42,666 nt of DNA from Prevotella sp. (GTDB taxonomy: Bacteria > Bacteroidota > Bacteroidia > Bacteroidales > Bacteroidaceae), in NCBI GenBank assembly GCA_017645905.1, contig JAGCNO010000016.1, positions 1 to 42,666 on the forward strand. The letters are read 5' to 3'. The translations under genes were made by a program, and so were the position numbers. Position 1 is the first letter of the stretch, and each line of letters starts with the position of its first letter. The notes beneath the pieces are model-generated. The model had not been told where the DNA came from, ran no database searches, and was given only the letters and a program-made list of their open reading frames with translations. Below are positions 6,788 to 14,319 of the stretch, in pieces.

Positions 6788-9262
6788 TTATTGTAACTTT
6801 TGTCCTATGGCGTTGTAGCGTGTGCCGTTCTTCACGATGACGATGCGGCTGTCAATCAGCATCTTACGACCGCTAACGGCAGCTTTGGCGTCAGCAGCCG
6901 TGATGCCTGTGGTGTTGCCTACGGGCACCTTGACCAGCATATCGTAGATGCGTGCACCGCCGTTGGCGTCGGACTGCTGGAAGATGATGCTGCGAACGTT
7001 CATCAAGTCGTCTTCGCTGGTGAGTCCGGCAGCCTCCAGGATGTCGTAGCTGCCATAGGCTCCCTTGCTGTACTTCTTGGTGGTGACGCTGCTGGTGGTG
7101 CCGTCGGCCATGGTGTAGGTAATCTTGAACTGTCGGCCTCCGGTGGTGAAGAGGTTGATTTTCAGCTCGAAGACTCCATCGTCGAGGAGGAGCTTGAAGC
7201 CGCCGTTGGACTCGCCGAGGCAGAGGGCTCCCTTGCCGAAGCCAGATGCCGTCTCGTCCTTCTCGGGGTCGATGGTCGTGGCGGTCTTGTCGCCCTGTAT
7301 CATCTCAAAGATGGTCTTCAGGTCTGCGGGCATGTCGGCTTCGGCATCCTGAAAATGATACCAGCCGTCGGTATAGACATAGAAAGGCTTGACGAGGGTG
7401 ATGCTGCCTGCGGTGGTGACAGGCTTCACACCTTCATTGGCATTGCCAGAGACGGTGACGGTAAAGTCGCAGCTTGCCGTCGGTATGCCGCTGATGGTCA
7501 GCGTGGTGCCATTGACGGTGTACTCGAGGCCTTCGGCCAGCCCTTCGACGACAGCGTCTGTGCCAGCGTCATTCCACTCATAGACGATGACGTCGATGGG
7601 GTCGCCCTCGACAACCTCTTGCGAGGCGTTGGCCGTGGCGCAGACAAGCTCAATCTTTTCGGGGATGACGTATTCGTAAGGGACGCCGTCCAGCTCGTAG
7701 GCGCCGAAGTCGGGGGCAGCGTCGTTGAAGGGGATATAGATGTCGTCGGCGGTGATGAGCTCGAGCCCGTGGTCAGAGGCCTCCTTCTGAGTCATCCAGC
7801 GTGTGGGCGTGAATCCGATGATGGGTGTGCCCATGTCCTTGAAGATGCTGCCGGGCTTCAGCCGGGCGAAATTGTTGTCGGGCAGCGAGCCGTCGGGCTC
7901 TCGACTGCCCAAGAAGTCGTTGACGCTGAGCGACAGGAACTCGGCGGAGTGGTCCATCGTTGCCGGCGTATAGTCTTGTCCGCTGGGCTTGAAGCTTTCT
8001 TTGATGGGACTGCAGCCGTCAATTTCTATCCAGGAGTTGAAGGTGGTGTAGTCTGTAGGATCTTTATATCCGGTCTTGTCCGGCGACAGAAACTCGTGGT
8101 TGCCAATATTATGGCCGCTCTTCTGAGCCGTGGCACCCCATCCCACACAGTTGTGGATGGTCATCTGCCCATACTTGAACTCCGTGGGGAAGCGGTAGTT
8201 GTACTCGTTGCCCCATGCCACACAGTTGAGGATGTACATGCCCTCGTAGGCGTTGTTCTGGTCGAAGCCCTTGTGCAGGTTATCGAACGACACGCAGTTG
8301 GTCACCACGTGAGCACCCACCGACTGGTCGAAGGCTGCTCCACCGGCACTTCCGCCACCTCCCAGCTTGAAGCCGTTACCGTTCTTGCCTTCCTCGAAAC
8401 TGCCTGTTTCGGAGCGGTAATAACCAGCGTTCCAGGCCCAGCAGTGGTCGATGACAACGGGGTGGTAGACCATGTAGAGGTCCCAGTTGTCGTCGCTGTT
8501 AGTCCATGCACGGCATCCGTGGAACTCCGTTCCGGGACCGGGAAACAGCTTGCAGGCGAAACCGTCGGCATCGCTGCCGCGTTCGCTGTCGCTCTTAGTT
8601 CCCTTGTAGTTGCGGGAGTCGTAGTTCTCGTAGGAGTCGCAGTTGATGATCTTGTTGTAGCGGCAATAGGTGTAGCCTGGATTGAATTGCGGCGTGCCAC
8701 TGATGGGGAACGACTTGGTCTCCTCGATGCTGAAGTCCTTGAACATGCCTATCTGCAGGCCCGTGTCGTTGTTCCAGCGGAAGATGCAACGCTCGATGAT
8801 GTTGTACGAGCCCTCCACCTTCATGCCGTTGTCCTCGGCGTTCTGGAGCACCAGTCCGTAGAAAGTCCAGTAGTTTGCCAGGTGGTTGACGTAGATGCAA
8901 CGGGCCATCTTGAAGCCCATTTCGGTGGTGTGGTTCATGCGAGAGCCGTCGATAATGACCTTGCCAACAGCATCTTCCGGCCAGGCACGCAGTTCGCAGC
9001 GCAGGTCGGGCGAGGTCTCCAAGGCGGGAATCTTGATGCGCTCGCTGATGTAGTAAGTTCCCTCGTGAACGAGGATGCGGTCGCCAGCCTGCACCAGCTC
9101 CATCGCCTTGTGGATGGTCAGTAGCGGAGCAGCCTCCGAGCCAGCGTTGTCATCGCTGCCATTAGTGGACACATGGATGTCGTTGGCCGAGACGGTCAAA
9201 GCACAAAGGGCGATGGCGCATGCCGTAGCCCAGAATCGGTTAGTAAGTAGTGTAGTTTTCAT
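6788..9262 (-). CDS. Secreted PL9-type pectate lyase with Ig-like and C-terminal sorting regions
   Basis: This 824-residue secreted protein is predicted to cleave polygalacturonate by beta-elimination. After a signal peptide (1-26) comes a right-handed beta-helix of about 500 residues. The segment DADGFACKL (231-239), with K238, followed by HGCRAWTNSDDNWDLY, matches the Ca-binding and catalytic-lysine region of PL9 lyases. A putative Ig fold covers about 535-635, followed by a beta-rich domain to about 780. The end, VKNGTRYNAIGQKLQ, resembles the degenerate C-terminal tails of Prevotella secreted proteins and may be a sorting signal. It lies 25 bp after the DUF3667 gene in the nadE unit. Enzyme class is well supported; exact substrate is inferred. 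Confidence 0.85.
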   Translation of the reverse strand: MKTTLLTNRFWATACAIALCALTVSANDIHVSTNGSDDNAGSEAAPLLTIHKAMELVQAGDRILVHEGTYYISERIKIPALETSPDLRCELRAWPEDAVGKVIIDGSRMNHTTEMGFKMARCIYVNHLANYWTFYGLVLQNAEDNGMKVEGSYNIIERCIFRWNNDTGLQIGMFKDFSIEETKSFPISGTPQFNPGYTYCRYNKIINCDSYENYDSRNYKGTKSDSERGSDADGFACKLFPGPGTEFHGCRAWTNSDDNWDLYMVYHPVVIDHCWAWNAGYYRSETGSFEEGKNGNGFKLGGGGSAGGAAFDQSVGAHVVTNCVSFDNLHKGFDQNNAYEGMYILNCVAWGNEYNYRFPTEFKYGQMTIHNCVGWGATAQKSGHNIGNHEFLSPDKTGYKDPTDYTTFNSWIEIDGCSPIKESFKPSGQDYTPATMDHSAEFLSLSVNDFLGSREPDGSLPDNNFARLKPGSIFKDMGTPIIGFTPTRWMTQKEASDHGLELITADDIYIPFNDAAPDFGAYELDGVPYEYVIPEKIELVCATANASQEVVEGDPIDVIVYEWNDAGTDAVVEGLAEGLEYTVNGTTLTISGIPTASCDFTVTVSGNANEGVKPVTTAGSITLVKPFYVYTDGWYHFQDAEADMPADLKTIFEMIQGDKTATTIDPEKDETASGFGKGALCLGESNGGFKLLLDDGVFELKINLFTTGGRQFKITYTMADGTTSSVTTKKYSKGAYGSYDILEAAGLTSEDDLMNVRSIIFQQSDANGGARIYDMLVKVPVGNTTGITAADAKAAVSGRKMLIDSRIVIVKNGTRYNAIGQKLQ

Positions 9263-9287
9263 AATTGTTTGTATTAGTAAATAGATG

Positions 9288-10199
9288 TTACTTACCGTAT
9301 AAGAGGTAGATGATGTAGATGTATGTGCCTACCAAGGTCATAAGTACAGCCGTCGAGATGAGCACCGTGAGGACTATGTAGCCCAGCACACGGCGCTTGG
9401 AGTAGCCGGAGAGCTGCTTCAGCGCTACGAAGACTATCAGCACGGCGATGAGCTTTAGGATGCGGGAGTCCAAAAGGTTTCCGGCGATGGAGTAGATGCT
9501 GAACGTGTTGGAGGTGTAGACCAGCGCCACGACGAACTCTGAGTAGCGCAGGTCGGGGATGACGGGAGAGTGGCGGAGGAAGAAATAGAGCGGGATGGTG
9601 AACATCAGGAGCATCAGCAGGGAGAATATGGCGGGGTTCTTCTGCTCCAGCGAGTCCATGCTTTTGACGAATTTCATTCCTATGTGGTACATCGGCGGCT
9701 CGACCTTCTGGCCGTTCACGGTCAGCTGGCGTTCTGTCTCGTCCTTTTCCGTTTCTTCATTTACTTCGATCTCTGTTTCCGTCGCTGTTTCGCTGGCGGT
9801 GAGACTGAAGCCGTGCTCGACTAAAAGGGAGAGGGCAGCCAGCAGGAAGAACATCTTGAAGGGAGGGAAATAGGCCGACTGCATGCCCTTGAGATAGTCG
9901 CGAATCATGTAGCCCGGTCGGAACATCAGGTCGCGTATGCTGCGGAACATGCTCCTGTTGCCCATGCCCCACACGTCGAGGAAGAGCAGCGCAGCCTTCT
10001 TGAACGAGAAGCGCCCTATCCTGGCCGACTGTCCACAGCGAGGGCAGTAATTGCCTTGAAAGGCAGTGCCGCACGACGAGCAGGTATGCATCTCCTCCGA
10101 AAGCGGCGCCAGCTCATGTGGGCGTCGCTGCCAGATGTGATAGGCACGCATCCACACGGCCCGCTTGTCCTTGTTCGAAATGTATTCAAGTGCTTTCAT
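9288..10199 (-). CDS. DUF3667-type zinc-ribbon membrane protein
   Basis: This is a 303-residue inner-membrane protein of unknown function. Near the N-terminus C40, C43, C52 and C55 form a CxxC...CxxC zinc ribbon (CSSCGTAFQGNYCPRCGQ). A conserved-looking segment with RSMFRSIRDL and PGYMIRDYLKG follows, as in DUF3667 proteins. About five hydrophobic helices lie at 114-130, 193-215, 225-243, 250-268 and 275-300. A charged Glu-rich loop near 140-165 separates the first two. It starts 9 bp after the nadE stop and 25 bp before the pectate lyase gene, so it is probably co-transcribed. Nothing in the sequence assigns a substrate. Confidence 0.8.
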   Translation of the reverse strand: MKALEYISNKDKRAVWMRAYHIWQRRPHELAPLSEEMHTCSSCGTAFQGNYCPRCGQSARIGRFSFKKAALLFLDVWGMGNRSMFRSIRDLMFRPGYMIRDYLKGMQSAYFPPFKMFFLLAALSLLVEHGFSLTASETATETEIEVNEETEKDETERQLTVNGQKVEPPMYHIGMKFVKSMDSLEQKNPAIFSLLMLLMFTIPLYFFLRHSPVIPDLRYSEFVVALVYTSNTFSIYSIAGNLLDSRILKLIAVLIVFVALKQLSGYSKRRVLGYIVLTVLISTAVLMTLVGTYIYIIYLLYGK

Positions 10200-10208
10200 T
10201 CCATATCA

Positions 10209-12128
10209 TCACTTTTCGAGATCCTTCATCCACAGGGTGCTCATGGCATCGCTGGGCATGCGCCAGTCGCCACGTGGCGAGAGGCTCACGCTGCCCACCT
10301 TCGGCCCGTCGGGCATGCAGGAGCGCTTGAACTGCTGGGAGAAGAAACGGCGGCAGAATGTCTGTAGCCATTTGCGAATGGTGTCATCGTCGTACTTATC
10401 CTTGAAGGCGCTCTGGGCAAGGATGAAAATCTTTTGCGGACGGAAGCCCCAGCGCAGCATGTAATATAAGAAGAAGTCGTGCAACTCGTAGGGTCCCACC
10501 AGGTCTTCGGTCTTCTGTTGGATGTTGCCCTCGGCGTCGGCCGGGGTCAGCTCCGGTGAGATGGGAGTGTCAATGACATCCATTAAGATTGAAGATTGAA
10601 CATTGAAGACTGAGCATTGGGCCATGTAGCGTATCAGGTACTGCACGAGCGTCTTGGGCACGCTGGCGTTGACGCCGTACATTGACATCTGGTCGCCGTT
10701 GTAGGTACACCAGCCGAGGGCCAGTTCGGAGAGGTCGCCGGTGCCGATGACGAGTCCGCCCACCTGGTTGGCCACGTCCATGAGTATCTGCGTACGTTCC
10801 CGGGCTTGCGAGTTCTCGTAGGTCACGTCGTGAACAGCCTTGTCGTGGCCGATGTCCTCAAAGTGCTGGGTGACGGCCTTGGCGATGCTTATCTCGCGCT
10901 GGGTGATGCCCAGGGCATTCATCAGCAGCACCGCGTTCTTGTGGGTGCGGTCGGTGGTGCCGAAGCCCGGCATGGTGATGCCGATGATGCCTTGGCGGGA
11001 GAGACCCAGGCGGTCGAAGGCACGGACAGTGACGAGGAGTGCCAGCGTGGAGTCAAGACCGCCGCTGATGCCGATGACGGCCTTGTCGCAGTGGGTGTGC
11101 TGCAGTCGCTTGCAGAGTCCCAAGGTCTGAATGTTGAGGATTTCCTCGCAGCTCTCGCCCATCATGTCGTCGGCAGGGATGAACGGATGGGGATTGACAG
11201 GACGGATAAGCTCGAAGTCACGCGGCGTGATGGGCTTGGCATCAATGAAACGTGCCGTAGCGCCATCCTGAGCGGTGCGGAAGGTCGTGTTGTTCTGACG
11301 GTCGGCCCGCAGGCGGTCGATGTCTATCTGCTGCACGCGCATCTGCGGCTCCAAGGCGAAGCGCGATGCCTCGGCAATCAGCTTTCCGTTCTCAAATATC
11401 AGGGCATTGCCGCCGTAGACCACGTCCTGTGTCGACTCGCCGAAGCCGCAGCTGCTGTAGACGTAGCCGCACATCATGCGGGCACTTTGCTGGGCGAGCA
11501 GCGACCGCAGGTAGGCATGTTTGCCCACCAACTCGTCGGTGGCCGAGAGGTTGAGGATGATGTCGGCCCCGGCCAGCGCCAGGTTGTTGCTCGGCGGCAG
11601 CGGTGCCCAAACGTCCTCGCAAATCTCGATGCCGAAGCCCACACCGTCGCAGGTACGGAACACGATTGGCTCGTTGCTCACCATGACGGGGCTGCCGGCG
11701 AGGTAGATTTCCTGCGGCATGAGGTCGGTGGCCGAGGCAAACCAGCGCTTCTCGTAGAACTCCCCGTAGTTGGGCAGGTAGGTCTTGGGCACGATGCCCA
11801 GCAGACAGCCGTGCTGGATGACGGCGGCGCAGTTGTAGAGCAGCGAACCAATGCGCACCGGCAGGCCGATGACGGCGATGACGTCGAGCTTGCGGGTGAA
11901 GTCAAGCAGTACGAGCACGGCCTCCTCGGCCTTATCGAGCAGCAGTTGCTGCTGGAACAGGTCCTGGCAGGTGTAGCCCGTCAGCGACAGCTCTGGAAAG
12001 ACGATAATCTCAGCACCCTTGCCCTCTGCCTGTGCGATGAGGCTTTCTATCTGTTGTCTGTTATAATCCACATCGGCCACGCGTACCCCAGGTATCGCTG
12101 CAGCCACTTTAATAAGTCCGTATTTCAT
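10209..12128 (-). CDS. nadE: Glutamine-dependent NAD+ synthetase
   Basis: This 639-residue enzyme makes NAD+ from deamido-NAD+, ATP and glutamine. The N-terminal nitrilase-type glutaminase domain carries the triad E46 (FPELSLTGY), K115 (PKTYLPNYGEFYE) and C170 (GIEICEDVW). The C-terminal synthetase has the ATP loop GISGGLDST (353-361) and IGTGDLSELALGWCTYNGD. The ATG at 12128 is chosen because the family N-terminus (MKYGLIKVAAAIPGVRVAD) starts there and a consensus promoter lies just upstream. The frame stays open through the upstream repeat array, but that extension is not coding in my view. Residues about 503-517 (CSVFNVQSSIL) come from a 7-bp tandem tract. Confidence 0.95.
   Translation of the reverse strand: MKYGLIKVAAAIPGVRVADVDYNRQQIESLIAQAEGKGAEIIVFPELSLTGYTCQDLFQQQLLLDKAEEAVLVLLDFTRKLDVIAVIGLPVRIGSLLYNCAAVIQHGCLLGIVPKTYLPNYGEFYEKRWFASATDLMPQEIYLAGSPVMVSNEPIVFRTCDGVGFGIEICEDVWAPLPPSNNLALAGADIILNLSATDELVGKHAYLRSLLAQQSARMMCGYVYSSCGFGESTQDVVYGGNALIFENGKLIAEASRFALEPQMRVQQIDIDRLRADRQNNTTFRTAQDGATARFIDAKPITPRDFELIRPVNPHPFIPADDMMGESCEEILNIQTLGLCKRLQHTHCDKAVIGISGGLDSTLALLVTVRAFDRLGLSRQGIIGITMPGFGTTDRTHKNAVLLMNALGITQREISIAKAVTQHFEDIGHDKAVHDVTYENSQARERTQILMDVANQVGGLVIGTGDLSELALGWCTYNGDQMSMYGVNASVPKTLVQYLIRYMAQCSVFNVQSSILMDVIDTPISPELTPADAEGNIQQKTEDLVGPYELHDFFLYYMLRWGFRPQKIFILAQSAFKDKYDDDTIRKWLQTFCRRFFSQQFKRSCMPDGPKVGSVSLSPRGDWRMPSDAMSTLWMKDLEK
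10580..10621. repeat. 7-bp tandem repeat within nadE coding sequence
   Basis: Six consecutive 7-bp units follow the pattern (C/G)ATTGAA: CCATTAA, GATTGAA, GATTGAA, CATTGAA, GACTGAG, CATTGGG. They encode CSVFNVQSSIL-like residues in the synthetase domain, at a variable site before DVIDTPISPEL. A gain or loss of one unit would shift the frame. Similar heptads occur in the GH31 gene. Confidence 0.75.
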
Positions 12129-12148
12129 GTTGTTCCTGTATTTGGGAG

Positions 12149-12179
12149 CAAAATTACGCAAAAAAGCCGAAAGCGCAAA
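12149..12179 (-). promoter_or_regulatory. Bacteroidota-type promoter for nadE, overlapping a hairpin
   Basis: On the minus strand TTTG (12179-12176), a 19-bp spacer and TAATTTTG (12156-12149) match the consensus exactly. The leader before the nadE ATG would be about 15 nt. The -33 box lies in the loop of the hairpin at 12166-12188. Confidence 0.8.
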
Positions 12180-12188
12180 ACTTTCGGC
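12166..12188 (-). terminator. Intrinsic-terminator-like hairpin upstream of nadE
   Basis: GCCGAAAG (12188-12181) and CTTTCGGC (12173-12166) form a perfect 8-bp stem with a 7-nt loop. Six T residues follow directly on the minus strand. It would stop transcripts arriving from the barrel gene and the repeat array. It overlaps the nadE promoter spacer, so one DNA segment serves as both terminator and promoter. Confidence 0.7.
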
Positions 12189-12214
12189 AGGAAAAATTTG
12201 GGGACTTGGAGTTT

Positions 12215-12337
12215 GAACCATTCTTTCTGATAGAATAAGCCGTTCTTTCGATTCGAATAAGCCGTTCTTTCGATTTGAATAAGCCGTTCTTTCGATTCGA
12301 ATAAGCCGTTCTTTCAAAAAGAGAAAGCCGTCCAAAC
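12215..12337 (-). repeat. 22-bp tandem repeat array 1 (core GAAAGAACGGCTT)
   Basis: Cores begin (plus-strand AAGCC positions) at 12237, 12259, 12281, 12303 and 12325. A degenerate copy starts at 12215. The spacing is 22 bp every time. On the minus strand each unit reads GAAAGAACGGCTTATTC plus about five variable bases; the last copy diverges after the first bases and merges into a terminator stem. The array is intergenic, between the barrel gene and nadE. It keeps a reading frame open by chance, which inflates naive nadE predictions. Confidence 0.9.
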
Positions 12338-12355
12338 GATGAGCTTGGACGGCTT
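12325..12355 (-). terminator. Terminator of the PorT-like barrel gene
   Basis: AAGCCGTCCAA (12325-12335) and TTGGACGGCTT (12345-12355) form a perfect 11-bp stem with a 9-nt loop. It starts 5 bp after the barrel gene stop. On the minus strand it is followed by TCTCTTTTT. One arm is also the terminal unit of repeat array 1, so the array appears to abut or derive from terminator sequence. Confidence 0.75.
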
Positions 12356-12360
12356 ACGGG

Positions 12361-13065
12361 TCAGAAGTTCACACCGACGGTGGCAAAGAAGGCTCCTGTG
12401 TGAGCGGTGTCGAAATAGTCGTGGCTGATGTTGGCCAGCCCCACGTCGTAGCCCAGCTCCACGTAGGCAGGCGCGAACTGCAGGCCGCAGCCCAGGCGGA
12501 TACCGGCATCGAAGCGCTGGAAAGCATCGTCGTCGAAAGCACTGTAGGCCTTGCGGTCCTTGAAGTCCTTCATCTTTCCACCGACGCCCAAGGAGGCATA
12601 CACGCCGGCAAAGGGCTGCACGCTGGTATAGCGGTCGATATCGATGCGGTACTTCATGAGCAGCGGCACCTCGAGATAGTTCAGCTGATAGGTGAACGTC
12701 CTGCCGTCGAAGGTTCCCTTGCCGCCCTTCTCCGAGTAATAGAGTCCCGACTCAAGATAGACGGGCATGGCGGGAGCCAGCTGCACACCGGCCACCATAC
12801 CGAGGTTGAGGCCGGCCTTGGCCGTGCCGCCATCGAGATAGCGGTCGGCGCTGTTGACGCTCGACACGTTCAGGCCCAGGCGCAGACCGTAGTAAAAGTC
12901 TGTAGACAGGCCATACCTTGGCGAGCTATAACGGCTGGCGGTATAAGAGGGACGCGGAGGGGCGGGCAGGTGGCGACGGCCATAGCCATAACGGCCACCG
13001 GGCTGGGACATTGCACACACTGAAGTGAGCAGACCCAAAAACATAACAATAATCATCCTTTTCAT
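12361..13065 (-). CDS. PorT-like outer-membrane beta-barrel protein
   Basis: This 234-residue protein has a signal peptide (about 1-20, ending CAMSQ) and a Gly/Arg/Pro/Tyr-rich segment (22-55). An eight-stranded-type barrel follows, with alternating aromatic strands such as GLRLGLNVSSV and LESGLYYSEKG. It ends in GAFFATVGVNF, with the C-terminal Phe typical of Bam substrates. This fits the PorT/OMP_b-brl_2 class of small outer-membrane barrels. No enzymatic motif is present and the function is unknown. It has its own promoter and a strong terminator, so it is probably monocistronic. The basic, low-complexity N-terminal segment is unusual for the class. Confidence 0.8.
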   Translation of the reverse strand: MKRMIIVMFLGLLTSVCAMSQPGGRYGYGRRHLPAPPRPSYTASRYSSPRYGLSTDFYYGLRLGLNVSSVNSADRYLDGGTAKAGLNLGMVAGVQLAPAMPVYLESGLYYSEKGGKGTFDGRTFTYQLNYLEVPLLMKYRIDIDRYTSVQPFAGVYASLGVGGKMKDFKDRKAYSAFDDDAFQRFDAGIRLGCGLQFAPAYVELGYDVGLANISHDYFDTAHTGAFFATVGVNF

Positions 13066-13096
13066 CTTTGCAAGCGTTTAAGAGGTTTAGACGCTG

Positions 13097-13104
13097 CAAA
13101 GGTA
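13097..13104 (-). promoter_or_regulatory. -7 element for the PorT-like barrel gene
   Basis: TACCTTTG on the minus strand lies about 35 bp upstream of the barrel ATG, as in the other promoters here. No TTTG box is found 19-20 bp upstream, so the site may need an activator or be weak. Confidence 0.55.
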
Positions 13105-13191
13105 CTGAAAAGGATGATTGGCCGGGAAGGGCTTTTCCCTAAAACGCGATGGAAGAATCCCTAATTGTCAGGGGGAAATTCTTTCGCTGCA

Positions 13192-14310
13192 CTACTTGAT
13201 AGTGACCTGGGTGGCTCCGTAGCCGTATTCGCGGAAGGAGGCATCCTGATAGGTGTAGCTCTTGTAGCGGTACTGCAGCTCGTTGACCAAGGCCTTGCGG
13301 AGCACGCCTTCGCCCTTGCCGTGTATGAAGATGATTTTCGTGCCCTTCTGCTTCTCATACTGCTTGAGGGTCTTGCGGAAGACGTCGAGCTGGTGGTTCA
13401 GGATGTCCGTAGGCGAAAGGCCGTTGGTGTTATCGAGCAGTTCTGAGGCGTGGAGGTCGACGACGACGGGGTCGCCTGGGTTACGCGGCGGCGTTACCAG
13501 TGGACGGGCTTTGGGCTCGTCGGACTTCCGATACAGATTGGCTTTCAGTTGTTGGGCGTCGACTACGAGCGGTCGGGCGGCCTTGTCGTTCTCCACAATA
13601 GTATATATAAGGGCGGGCTGCTCGAAGAAGTCGCTGTCCTGAAAGGTGTGTAGCTTGTAGAACTTCACAGGGTCGATGCGCAGCTGCACGTCGACGGCAG
13701 GCTTCAGCAGGAAAGGCTTCTCGCGCTTGTAGGCTACGAGCTGGATGGCTACGCGTTCCATACCGTTGAGGTCTTCGCGGCCAAACTCCTCGATGAAGAC
13801 CTTCATGTTCGGCTCCACCTCCATCGTGGAGCGCAGCTGCCAGCTGTTGCTCTCGACGGTCATGTAGGTGAAGCGGATGTAGTAGTTGGAGTCGTTGACG
13901 AAGTAGGTCTCAAAGCGGGTCTGCATCAGCTCCTTCACGTTCATCGGCACGAAGGCGAGATAGGCGGAGAGCTGCTCGCCGCCCTTGCGCTCATGAACAG
14001 CAAAAGACCCACCCCCGGCCCCTCCCTGTGAGGGAGGGGAGTAGTTGGTATTGACTGCAGAGTTCTCAGTGGGGTCGGTATATACTCCACTCCCTTTAGG
14101 GAGGGGATGGGGGTGGGTCTGCTGCTGCTTTATTTCCACGACGTGGCCGGTGTCATAGTTCTCTTCGCCTACGACCACCACCTCGTTCACCTGCATGGGA
14201 ACCTGAAAGCCGTCCTCGTCCTCGACGAGCACGATGTTCTTACCTTGGAAGCCGGCCACGCGGCCACCGCCCACCTCACTGAGGAATCTTACTTTATCAC
14301 CAATCTTCAT
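13192..14310 (-). CDS. DUF2027 / Smr-domain protein with an in-frame repeat insertion
   Basis: This 372-residue cytoplasmic protein starts with a small beta domain (MKIGDKVRFLSEVGGGRVAGF, 1-55) as in DUF2027 proteins. A central beta-rich domain (about 110-275) follows, then a C-terminal Smr domain (about 285-372) with DLHASEL and IIFIHGKGEGVLRKAL. Smr domains of MutS2-type proteins bind or nick nucleic acid, and the DLH and HGKG motifs needed for that are present. Its cellular role is unknown. Residues about 64-103 (THPHPLPKG...SPPSQGGAGGGSF) come from a palindromic repeat and form a low-complexity linker between domains. It lies 9 bp after oadB and ends that operon. Confidence 0.85.
   Translation of the reverse strand: MKIGDKVRFLSEVGGGRVAGFQGKNIVLVEDEDGFQVPMQVNEVVVVGEENYDTGHVVEIKQQQTHPHPLPKGSGVYTDPTENSAVNTNYSPPSQGGAGGGSFAVHERKGGEQLSAYLAFVPMNVKELMQTRFETYFVNDSNYYIRFTYMTVESNSWQLRSTMEVEPNMKVFIEEFGREDLNGMERVAIQLVAYKREKPFLLKPAVDVQLRIDPVKFYKLHTFQDSDFFEQPALIYTIVENDKAARPLVVDAQQLKANLYRKSDEPKARPLVTPPRNPGDPVVVDLHASELLDNTNGLSPTDILNHQLDVFRKTLKQYEKQKGTKIIFIHGKGEGVLRKALVNELQYRYKSYTYQDASFREYGYGATQVTIK
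14005..14120. repeat. About 116-bp inverted-repeat element inserted in the DUF2027/Smr gene
   Basis: The 12-bp arms AGACCCACCCCC (14005-14016) and GGGGGTGGGTCT (14109-14120) are exact reverse complements. Inside are secondary hairpins based on CCCCTCCCT...AGGGAGGGG and ACTCCCTTTAGGGAG. The segment stays in frame and encodes a Pro/Gly/Ser linker. I recall similar PLPKG / SPPSQGGAGGG strings as dispersed elements in Bacteroidota proteins and intergenic DNA, so I call it an interspersed repeat; no genome search was possible. Confidence 0.85.
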
Positions 14311-14319
14311 GGCATAATA

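Noticed and set aside
6800-9124. A 774-residue open frame antisense to the pectate lyase gene
   Set aside because: It is a shadow of a GC-rich gene with low-complexity Val/Asp/Gly-rich translation and no domain; the pectate lyase on the other strand has clear motifs.
10806-12230. Long plus-strand frame antisense to nadE
   Set aside because: No recognisable motifs or promoter, and it runs through the promoter and array of nadE; codon shadow.
10209-12335. A 708-residue NadE starting upstream of the repeat array
   Set aside because: The extra N-terminus is translation of the repeat array, terminator and promoter. The family N-terminus begins at the ATG at 12128.
12215-12337. The 22-bp arrays as CRISPR arrays
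   Set aside because: Repeats are about 13-17 bp with only 5-9 variable bases, far too short for CRISPR, and there are no cas genes.
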